This document shows, one piece after another, positions 25,775 through 36,225 of a stretch of DNA of 64,000 bases (positions are counted from its first letter, which is position 1; each line of letters opens with the position of its first letter). The stretch is taken from the NCBI GenBank assembly GCA_015698045.1, contig BLAL01000013.1, forward strand, positions 1,054,001 through 1,118,000. Direction: 5' to 3'. The notes below the pieces were generated by a model. That model was not told the origin of the DNA and searched no databases. It saw only the letters and a list, made by a program, of their open reading frames with translations. The position numbers and the translations under genes are program-made. The stretch is from Rhizophagus clarus (taxonomy: Eukaryota; Glomeromycota; Glomeromycetes; Glomerales; Glomeraceae).

Positions 25775-26670
25775 TTGTATGACAAACTTCTTATTTCCTT
25801 TATTTATACTCAGTATACTCGTGTAACAATATTTGTGTAACGTTTTTTACCATAAAACTAGAGATCATCGTTCTTTAAATCGTTTCAGTATAGAGAAGAA
25901 ACAATGTAAATTTTTGAAATTTTGTAGCATCCGGAATCCGGATGTTAGGTCGGGTACTGTATATTCGGGCATTTTGTATGAGAATTTCATATGTTTAACT
26001 CATTATTAAATTTTGAATATACTCTAACGTTTAAGAATGGATTTTTGGAAATTCAGAAATGCTGGTTGTATTAACATAAACCATCAATTAAAAAATGCCT
26101 GATAAACAAGTATACAAAAAAATATCATTAAAGTTGATTATTTTAATTAAATAATTCTTCAGTAAGCCAATAATTAAAATTTATGATGAATGATGTTAAT
26201 TGGTATGGTGTATTAAAGAGAAGTTGTGGCGGAAACTATGTTAAAATTTTGTTTGAATAAAAGTTGTGATGTAAGCTATGTTGGCGAATAAATTATGTTG
26301 CATAGTAATGTTAATAGAGTTGCTTTGTTGCTAAGAATGAGAGTTGTTGTATATTAAGGGTTGGGCGAAGTGGCATAGCCTCACACCGTGTCTTATAACA
26401 TAGAGATACGAATACTCACGAAATATTCAAAAAATTTTAAATTAAAATACAGTCTGTTTATATTGTTATTACATAGTACATACCTATTTATTTCATAGAA
26501 GTTTTGCGATCGTTAATGGTAAAAACATCAAAACATAATGAGATCAAGAAAAATGCTTCGATAAACTTTCTTTTTTATTAATTAATAATTTAAACAAAAT
26601 TAAACTTTTAAGTAAAAATATCAATAATAAAATATAATACAGAAATTGGAATTTTGAAATTTTTATTTAT
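25736..26670. other. Intergenic, nothing recognised
   Basis: Begins with a 30-base T/A homopolymer beside the F-box start. A loosely repetitive GTTGTG/GCTATG-containing stretch spans about 26200-26350. No gene or RNA is recognised. Confidence 0.45.
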
Positions 26671-28917
26671 CTATATCACGCCTTGTTGATATAAAAGTTT
26701 ATCCAAATTTTCTTTAAATTCTTGATGACCATTTTCTATAACCTTCTTGTACCAATAAATAGCGCTATCTATATCTCTTTGTGTGCATTCACCTTTTTCA
26801 TATAAAGATGCAAGATATTTTTGTGCATCAATATTTCCTCCTTCTGCAGCCATTTTATAAAGTTCAAAAGCCTTTTTCCTTATCATTATTAATTCCAATT
26901 CCATGTTCATAAATATATCCAAGTCTATATTGAGCATCTATAAATCCCAGCTCCGCTGATTTTTTATAAAATTCAAATGCTCTAGTTTCATTTTTGTTAA
27001 TACCTTGACCTAATTCATAAAGTTCACCTAATTTAAATAATGCTAATTTATTGTCATTTTCTGCTGCTTTGCGGTACCAATAACAAACTTTTGTCCAAAT
27101 AATTAACAATTTCCCTATTATTGTAACCAATATCATTTCCTTTACTAACTGCCTCATTATATAACTCAAATCCTTTCTTTCTATTAACTTCTGTTCCAAT
27201 CCCATTTACATAACAATATCCAAGGTAAAATTTTATATCAAAATACCCTTTTTGATAAGATATCTTATAATATTCAAATGCTTTTATTTCATCCTTTTCA
27301 ACACCAATTCCTAGTTCATAAAATTCGCATAAATTATATAAAGCAGTAGCATTGCCATTTTCTGCCGCTTTTTGATACCAATAAATAGCTTTTTTACGGT
27401 CTTTTTCTACTCCTTGACCACAATCATATAAATAACCAAGATAATTTTGTGCGTTATTAACTCCATTTTCAGCTGCTTTTTTAATATATTCAAAAGCTTT
27501 AGTTTTATCCTTTTCAACACCAATTCCTAATCTATAAGATTTACCCAAATTATATAAAGCAGTAGCATTTCCATTTTCTGCCCTTTTTGATACCAATAAA
27601 TGGCTTTTTTTTGGTCATTTTCTACTCCTTGGCCAAAACTATATAAATCGCCAAGATTATTTTGCGCAATACTATGCCCTATTTCAGCTGCATTTTTATA
27701 GGATTCAAATGCTTTTGTTTTATCAATTTCAGTTCCAATTCCATAATCATAACAGTATCCAAGACAAAATTGGGCATCCAAATATTCTTTTTTAGCTGAT
27801 TTTTTAAAATATTCAAAAGCTTTATTTTCATCTTTTTCAACTCCTTTTCCTAATTTATAACATTGACCCAGGTTATACTGTGCTACTTCATTTTCACTAT
27901 CAGCTGCTTTATTATACCAATAAAAAGATTTTTCTAAATCTTTTTCTGTTCCTTCACCATATTCATATAATAATCCAAGGTTGTTTTGAGCATCCACGTG
28001 ATCTTTCGCAGCTGCCTCTTTATACCAATAAAAAGATTTTTCTAAATCTTTTTCTGTTCCTTCGCCATATTCATATAATAATCCAAGATTATTTTGAGCC
28101 AACATGTGTCCCTTTGTAGCAGCTTTTTCATAATATTCAAATGCTTTAATTTTATTAATTTTTATTCCAATTCCATAATTATAACAATATCCAAGTTGAA
28201 ATTGAGCATCTAAATATTCTTTTTCAGATGATTTTTTAAAATATTCAAAAGCTTTAATTTCATCTTTTTCAACTTCTTTTCCCAATATATAAATTTTACC
28301 CAAATAATGTTGTGCTACTTCATTTCCATTTTCAGCTGCTTTATTATACCAATAAATAGCATTTTTTAAATCTTTTTCTGTTCCTTCACCATATTCATAT
28401 AATAATCCAAGGTTACTTTGTGCCATTGGATTATTTTTCTCAGCTGTTTTTTTACATAACTCAAATGCTTCTAATTTGTTGACTTTAGTTCCAATTCCCT
28501 TGTAATAACATACAGCAAGTTGAAAATTTCCATATTTATTCTCAATCTCAGATAATCTTGTATATATTTTAAATGCTTCGTCTTCATCCTTCTCCACTCC
28601 TTTTCCAAGTTCGTAACACTTTCCCAAATAATATAATGCAGTACCATTGTTATTATTTGCTGCACTTTGATACCAATTAAAAGCTGTGTTTAGATTTTTA
28701 ACGGTCCCTATCCCATTTTCATAATAATCACCAAGATAAAGCTGACCACAAGTGCTTTCATTATCTACAGCATTTTGAATCCAATAAAATGCCAAACTAT
28801 AATCAACTTCAGTTCCAATTCCATATTCATATAAAATACTTAGATACACTTGTGCAATAGGATAATTATCATTTGCTGCTTTTAAAATCAATTTAAATGC
28901 TATGTCATAATTTTTTC
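26671..28917 (-). pseudogene. Sel1 repeat array, frameshifted 3' part of the kinase gene
   Basis: About twenty Sel1-like repeats (36 residues, TPR-related) run from just after the kinase part to a stop at 26671; typical units read AQNNLGLLYEYGEGTEKDLE and FYWYNKAA. Sel1 arrays are alpha-solenoid scaffolds that bind partner proteins, and kinase-Sel1 fusions are common in these fungi. The reading is broken at least four times. A one-base loss in an A run near 28910 separates it from the kinase. One base is missing near 27580 (AAAGGG where sister repeats have AAAGCGG). A repeat is degenerate and shifted near 27090-27110. One extra A lies near 26880. Each segment is otherwise well preserved, so this is either a young pseudogene or, since two shifts are in A runs, partly sequence error. 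Confidence 0.75.
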
Positions 28918-30463
28918 CTCTAAAATAAATTCATTATAATAAAAAAAACCAAGAAAAAAAATATAGGGAGATTTCGTTTGATTTTCTTTAAGCCATTCGA
29001 AGATATCATTCAAAGTTTGATTTGAAAGAGATATACAATGATCAATAAAATGCTTTGTTTCATTAATATTATTTCCTTCATCCTGTGTTCTTATCAAAAG
29101 TTTAATTAATTTATCAATGACAATATCAACGCTATCTTTTGTATCGAATATTTCTAAAAATAATTTTTTTGCTTGATTTAATATGTCCATGTCATATTCA
29201 TTATTAAAATGATTTTGTATTAATTTACTTAAATAAAATTCAGAATTATTACTAAGCATGCATGCTACATCGGTCATTATTGATTGAGAAGGAGTATCTT
29301 GTATCAATTTTTCATTGTTTTCTATCTTATTATTGTCTTCGTCAGAAATTATTTTTTTAAGAGATTTAATAACTTGATACGCAGTAGGACGTTTATTTGG
29401 ATCATCATCCCAACATTCTAAAAGTTAATATATATTAATATAAATAATATACAACTAATTAAAATTTAAGATGAAATGATTTTTTACTTTACCTTTATAT
29501 AAATTACTATATTCAATAGGAGTGCCTTCAATAACTTTTTCTCTTTGTCCTTTTTTAATATCCATAATTAAATTTGCATCATATTCTGCATCTTCAGCAT
29601 AAAAAGGTCTATATCCACTTGAAATTTGCCAAAGAAGAACCCCAACACTATAGATATCAGACTTTGTATTTAATTTATATAACTGACTTTTTTTTTCAAT
29701 ATTATCAAAATACTTTGGATCAACATAAGGAACAACACCAAGCACATCCGTTGAATTACATGTATCTATGATTTTTCTTGACAAGCCAAAATCTGCTAGC
29801 TTTATGTTATTTTGATGAACAAGTACATTTTTTGCATGCTATAAAAATAAGAATATTTATTAATTTCATTGATAAAAACAACATAAAAGAACCACCCAGT
29901 AAATCAGGTATGTTACCAAATCACTATGAATAATTTCTTCATTATGCAAACATTCCACAGCATTTACAAGTTGGAGAGCTAATTGATATTTATCATTCCA
30001 CTCGAGTTTATTAAAATTCTTTTTTAAATAAGATTGTAACGAACCACAATCAGCATACTCCATTACCAATAAATATTTGTTTTCTAATTTTGAAATACCG
30101 TAAAATCGAATAATATTTGCATGATAATCTACCTCGCGTTGAATTTTTAACTGTCAATTTAAAGCATCATAACAATAATATTAGGTTAAAAAAATTTATT
30201 CTGTGTAATATTATAATATGGTAATAATATTTTACCTCATTAATGATTTCTTTAATAGTTAAATTAAATGGGTATTTTAAAGCCATAACAGTATCAGAAT
30301 TCTTACGATTTGCGCGAAAAACCTTTCCAAAAGCTCCATTATTTATTTCTTCTTTATTTGTAAATTCAGTATAATCAAAATATTTGATATAATTTTCTAA
30401 TATTGCATTTTCTAGCCAATCAATATCATCAGTATTAGAATTTTTTTCGGCTGTTTTTGACAT
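28900..30463 (-). CDS. TKL-like protein kinase (441 aa as read)
   Basis: Four exons with matching phases: 30463-30236, 30150-29917, 29838-29493 and 29417-28900. The domain spans about residues 35-300. The glycine loop is NNGAFGKVF and the VAIK-type lysine is in VMALK. The helix-C region is NELKIQREVDYHANIIRFYG. The catalytic loop is IIHSDLHAKNVLVH, with Ser replacing the Arg of HRD but the catalytic Asp and Asn kept; the Mg site is LADFGLSRK. Further C-lobe signatures are SDIYSVGVLLWQISSG and WDDDPNKRP. A helical linker of ~130 residues follows. The frame stops at 28900, one base short of continuing into the Sel1 array, so the gene was probably built as a kinase-Sel1 fusion. Active kinase is likely from the retained residues; substrate unknown. 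Confidence 0.8.
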
Positions 30464-32049
30464 GTTACTAAATGGAAAACTTATTTCGATTGAATAATAT
30501 TGAAAATAAACGTCGCTTTTATAATAAAGTTCGTCAAACTTTTCACGTAACCGAATTTTGCTATTATTTAGTGATACAAAATCGTAAAAAAAACATTGCG
30601 TTACGAAACACTAAACGTTAACGGTTGAGAATACATATATAAAATGGTGTAACACAATCATAAAGCTCGACATGTGTTTACATGTGTTTGTACAATATAT
30701 TTGCCCTACAAAGTCGAATTATCATAAACAATATTTAACGTTTTTTGACAATTTTTTTTTTTATCAAAACGCATTTAAAAACGTTAAAAACTGTTTTTTA
30801 ATTTTTTTTTTTTTATTATTAACTATGGCAATCTGGTACAGTTAGTGAGCTTTAAAATACTAAAAAAAACATGCCATTTTAAAAGTAGTGTTCGGGGGAC
30901 CCATTTAACCGAATTTAAAAAAGAAAACGCCAACACTAAATGAAACATTTCGGTGTTTTTTTTTTCAGGAGTTTATACGAAAAAACGCTGAAACGTTTTT
31001 TTTTAGTAGTTGATGCAAAAAAAAGACGTTTTGGCGTTTTCTACATAAAATTACAAAACATTTTTTATTTCATACTTCTTATAAAATTATTTCAGGTCAG
31101 ATAAGCACCGTAGCCAAAAGTTACAGTGACGTGATATTATGATTGTACTAGTAAACAAAATGTCCGATCAAAAACATCCCCTTATTCTCTCTTTCCTTTT
31201 TTCCTCTTTTCTCTTTGACAGGTATAAAGGCAATAAGGCATGAAATAATGTAATATTAAATTTGTAGTTTTTTTGCTATAAAAATTACTGTGCTGCGTTT
31301 ATTTTTTAACTTTATAATATAATTGCAACAGTTTATTCAAAACAAACACGTTATTAAAGGTTAAATAAAGGTAGATTATTCAAATATTAATTTTCATCAA
31401 GTTATTCGAATATTCATAAAATTATACTCATTTTTTTTTGTTATATTCTATACACATAATTTATACGTGTGAAACATTAGAAAACTTTCTTGTTTTGTGT
31501 TCGCTATTAACAATTATTACAATTATTAAAATATATTTAACAATAAAACATAACAAACAAGTTCATACACTTTTATATCCATTAAACAACCTTATTTATT
31601 CAACAAAAATTAGTTTTATAAATCAAAGTATTCACTTATTAATTATGATTGAGTTGAATTAACTAACACTTTTTGTAATGAAATTTACTATGTACTGTAC
31701 ATATATATAAAATTTTGTTTATTTATTAGTAAAATTTAATAAAATACAAATAAAATTATAAACGGAATTATAATATATTAAGTGAAAAAAATTTTTTTTT
31801 GTTGTATATGAAATTAAATTTTTTGTTTTGTTCTTTTTAGCAAAAGTAAAAAGTCGAAACAAAATATTCCAAAGACAAAAGTTACACAAACTTAATATTT
31901 ATAACAAGTTACTTAGTCATAACAGGGAGTTATATATGGTTGCATATGAATTTAGAAATAGTAATAATAACCGATTATTTATTATTGTTACAAATAATGA
32001 ATAATTATAAATATGTTATATAAATTTAAAATGATATTAATCTTCACAG
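30464..32049. other. Gene-poor spacer with A/T homopolymers
   Basis: No coding sequence is recognised. Near 30886 the sequence TAGTGTTCGGGGGACCC resembles a single hAT-type transposon end, but no matching opposite end was found. A 74-codon open frame at 31438-31662 shows no family features. Confidence 0.45.
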
Positions 32050-32174
32050 TGGTGTAGTTAGCCGAAAAATAATCAGCCGAAGCGTGGTTCGAACTTGGCG
32101 CAGGTGTAGGGAATTTACTGCGATCCGGATGATCAGGCGACCAGGGCAGCTCCGTTTTCCGGCTAACTACACCA
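32050..32174. mobile_element. 125-bp foldback element with perfect 15-bp ends
   Basis: TGGTGTAGTTAGCCG at 32050-32064 is the exact reverse complement of CGGCTAACTACACCA at 32160-32174. The interior is strikingly GC-rich against surroundings of long A/T runs. It contains GTGGTTCGAAC, which resembles a tRNA B-box, and TAGTTAGCCG, which loosely resembles an A-box. The terminal stem is too long for a tRNA. No target duplication is obvious. A MITE or a tRNA-derived palindromic element is likely. Confidence 0.55.
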
Positions 32175-33479
32175 TTATCTAATCACGTCAACTGAATTTA
32201 ATTCAATAAAAAAAGAATTTTTTTATTGTATTCATTTATTCTATCATGTTTAAATTTTTTATTATTCAATCATTTGAAAAAAAGTGTTTTATAAGATTAT
32301 CTTTATATAAAAAAAAAAAAACATTTAATTAAAATACAATACTATAAAAAAACCATATCATATTTCTAAATTCTTTTAACCAGTTTCATATTACAACTTT
32401 AGATTACTAATTTTTTTTTAAACATAAGAGTATTTCATGTTCTTTTCGTTTAGTTAAAACTGGAATAAATAATATTTTCTTATTTGAATACTAAAAAATT
32501 ATTTTACTTAATTTACATAAGTTTAGATAGGCTAACTTATACGAAGTAAAATTGGTGACAAATAAAAAAAAATTTAATGCTACGATAATAACAAGAAATT
32601 ATTCTTGTATTTTTTTAAAACTGAATATATCTGACGTTTCAATAAGAAATCCCACTTGATGATCATTTTCGGCTTAGTTATCTTGGCTTCAGTGTTTACT
32701 TATTGTTATTAATGTCTTGGAAATCGGAAAATTAACCCAAAAAATGATCAACAAGCTAAGACAACTTATAATTATTATTTGACATATGATAGACGAATTT
32801 TTTTAAATTATCATCCCATAATTTTTTGCAAAAGAAAAAGTTCTACACATTAATTGCCTTGGCTTCGGGAGGTGCAGTTTTACTAATTATTTTCCAATGT
32901 CTTAAATTCAGACTTTTCCTTTTTAATATCTCTATCGATCAACAAATCTTTTAGTAGTGGGGAGATTTTATTTTATTTTTTTTTTTGTCTAATAGGTCCC
33001 TATTTCGAGCAGTTTTATTTATTCAAGTACGTACTAACTAACATACAAAAACAAAACCAACTAACTACATCCAAAAGGAAACGAACTAAACCGTACAGTA
33101 TGGCGGCGGAACCTATGGAAAGAAGTACAACAGAAAATAGCCAGCGTTAATTCTATTATAGAAAAAAGGGGTAGAAGGGGAAGGAGTATTCATACAAACT
33201 TTTCTTTGGTTCTTAGATCAGAAAACCAACCATCCACCTGCATCGTTCATTGTCAGAAGACATCAAACTCCTAAATTACACCTTATACAATAACAACCCA
33301 AAAAATCAAAAACAAAATAAAACAAAATAAAAAACTATATTAAAAAGAATAGCCCAAACTACCGTTTGTCATCCACAAAAAAAATAAATCTTTGGAAAGG
33401 CCGAGAATTCTTCAGCTAATAGCGATTGAATCTATGGACCGTTGTAAAAGTAAAACCTCCAAAGTTAAACACCTTGCGA
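32175..33479. other. Intergenic, nothing recognised
   Basis: AT-rich spacer. A slightly GC-richer stretch at 33000-33480 leads into the intron-like cluster. No gene or repeat is identified. Confidence 0.4.
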
Positions 33480-35165
33480 TAATAATTTAATCAAAGTATG
33501 GATTAAAGACCGCGATTTGTTGTTTCCTCCTTATGGCTTGGATTTATTCTCCTTCGATGTGACCTTTTTTTCGTCCATTTTAGGGACTTGGTCGCCTTCA
33601 TCTTCTTCTTGGGCGGTGTTGACGATCAGACTAACCTATGGTTCGACTTCTCTAAAGCATCGAGAAGAGCGACTTGAGAGTCGAAGTAAAGTATTATCGT
33701 CATTTTCACTATACAGTAGGGAGATGATTTTGATTGGACATTTTTGTTTTGCGGTACGATCGCATCACGTGACTGTAACTTTTGGTTACGGTGCGCAATC
33801 ATGGTTTTAATTCTTTATATAATGATTCAGGAAGAAATTGTTATTCATGTAATTTTATTTATATGATCTATTAAATATTTCTTTTATAGAATTTGGGCTT
33901 TTGAAGTATTTTTTAGATGCGGATGGTAAGCTTTGAAATTATTTTCAACTTCAATTTTTTAATTGAAACAATTACTAACCCGCTCCTTTTTTTTGTAGGA
34001 TCGGGTTATTATTTCTCTTTAAGTGAATAGTTAAAACATTCAAGAGCAAATGAATTAGTTAGAAAAGGATATAAAAAAATGGACGAGGGAATCTTTGCCT
34101 CTTTGATGATAGGATTTGGTAAGAAATAACATTTTTTTTTTTTTTGTTTTTTTTCTTAAACTTGCTTTAACGAATGGATACTAAATACAGAAGTTCGTTT
34201 TTTTTCATTTTTTAGGAGGTTCTTCGGACACTGATGGTTGGTCTTTATTTACAGCGGTTCTTTTTTGTTTTCTTATAGGTCTCTCTGGTTCTTTTATTTT
34301 AAGTTATTTTTTTATTATTTTTATTTGACAAACTTTACTAACAGTTCGTTTTTTTTATTTTGTAAAAGCTAGTTTTTTTGATTCTTGAAGGCGAGTATCT
34401 GGTTTTATTTGAATTATTTTAACGAAAGATTACTAACATTTTGCTTTTTTAGACAGATAGTCCATGCATTGGACGTGGTATTTTGTTAGTATTTTTATTT
34501 CTTTAATTTATCTTTACAAATGCTTACTAAAGTTTTATTTTATTTCTTTTTTTTAGACGGCTTCAAAACTTCTTGAGATTTATAAATACGTGAATTATAT
34601 GTTTAAAGAACCGTTTATTAACGTTGTGTTTATCTATTTTTTTAGACGAACTTGAATTAGACGTGAATTTCACTAAGTGTTTTGGATTATTACTTCAAAC
34701 GAAATGTTAATTGATTTTGGTTCCTTTTTTTTTAAACGACCATGCTTTTCGATGTAGATTTTGTTAGTTTATATTTTTTCTCCAATCTATTGATTTTAAC
34801 GAATCATTTTTTTACTTTCTAACTTTTTTTTTTAGATGATTGTTCAGGTTTCTTTGGACGCAGCATTAGGTGAGGTTTTGTTTAGTTTTACTCCTGTCTT
34901 TAATGAACAGTTTCTAACAGTGATTTTTTTTGTAAGTTTTGGCTTGTCTTTTCGATAGAATTGTTTTTTTTAAATATTTCTTCAATGAAGCGGTAATTAA
35001 CGTTCCGTTAATTTTACTTTTATGTAGCTAATCCATCGGATCTCCTTAGAGGTCAGTGGATTTGGTAAGGGTGGTATATAAAGTTAATATTTATTTTTGA
35101 TTTATCTCTATTTTCAGAATCAATGACGGTGATAATTGATGAATTTGGTTAATCAATCAACAATT
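33480..35165 (+). other. Dense cluster of intron-like signals, possible gene or gene remnant
   Basis: Between about 33880 and 35120 there are seven or eight modules made of a branch-point-like TTACTAAC or variant, a T-rich tract and AG, followed by 10-70 bases often starting ATG, ACG or GA. Examples of AG lie near 34015, 34216, 34455, 34557, 34647 and 34835. A few flanking pieces read as short acidic peptides (for example EFGLLKYFLDAD then GSGYYFSLSE and a stop). A 97-codon frame at 33517-33810 precedes it. I could not chain the pieces into one convincing protein. It may be an intron-rich gene with mini-exons, a decayed gene, or irregular repeats. Confidence 0.3.
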
Positions 35166-35174
35166 TGAATCTGA

Positions 35175-35745
35175 CTTTTATAGATTCATAAAAAAAATCT
35201 GATACAAAAATATTAAATATTCGCCTAGAAAAGTGATTTATTTTTAAAAAATCTCAAAAACAGTAAAATTGCAGAAAATGTAGCAAAGATCAATTTTTCT
35301 TTATAATATACGTGCTGAAACTTTCCTTAAAATAACGTTATAAATTGAATTTTATAATTCACGAAAAAATTATAGTACAAAATTTTTTAAAATTCGTGAT
35401 TCATTTTTAAAAACATAGTAAAAATACAGGAAAATGCAGAAAAAATGCGGAAAAATATATTTTTCTAATATAAAGTATATATTGAAAATTTCAGTAGAAT
35501 AGCATTCATTATACATCGAACTTTATGATTCACAAAAAAATTCGTCTAGAAAAGGTATTCACTTTTAAAAAATCCAAGAATGTGGTAAAAATGCAAAAAA
35601 AATGCAAAGAAATATATAATGTATGTATTGAAACTTTCAGTAGAATAGTATTATGTATTGGATTTTACGATTCACAAAAAAAAAATCCGGTATAAAAATA
35701 TTAAAAATTCGTGTAAAAAAGTTATTCACTTTTGTAATACGAAAA
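35175..35745. repeat. Satellite-like tandem repeat, ~165-175-bp unit, about 3.3 copies
   Basis: Successive units share the order ATTCACAAAAAAA, ATTCG, TTCA(C/T)TTTTAAAAAAT, GTAAAAATGCA and GAAACTTTCAGTAGAATAG. Units begin near 35178, 35351, 35521 and 35665, with the last incomplete. Copies differ by many substitutions and small indels, so the array is old. Confidence 0.65.
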
Positions 35746-36225
35746 TCACATGATAACCTCGCAAAATCAAACGGCAATAAACGTCGACACCTTTAAAGTT
35801 TGATATATAGTATGTTATCGTATTTTATCTTCTTGGAAACGATGTATAATACATATAAAAAAAAAAGTAAATTATGATGACTGATTTAGAAATACATAAT
35901 ATGCAGCAATTATATTGACATTCGCTTACATATTTAATTTTTATTAAAATAATACGAACCAAAAAAAAAATGAATTAATATAACTATTTTCTGAGAAAAG
36001 TAAAAAATAAACGAACCTATCTTTTATGTAAGTAACAAAAAAACCATCCCGCTTTAAAATAATACTATATTGATTAAAGAACTAATTTTTTACATTACAA
36101 TTAGTTACAAAGAATTGTACAAAAATAAAAAAAATGTTCACTTTTGTGGTAAATAAATCGTTATCTTAAAGAAGAAAGTATTATATTTTATATATAAAGT
36201 AATTAACCTAACTAATATTTGTCTT

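Noticed and set aside
27880-28119. Plus-strand frame within the Sel1 array
   Set aside because: Repeat shadow: it mirrors the 108-nt Sel1 repeat on the opposite strand.
30886-31080. A second hAT-type element starting TAGTGTTCGGGGGACCC
   Set aside because: No matching opposite terminal repeat or target duplication was found nearby.
32050-32174. A tRNA gene with intron
   Set aside because: The terminal stem is 15 bp rather than 7, and no anticodon arm can be drawn. A foldback element fits better.
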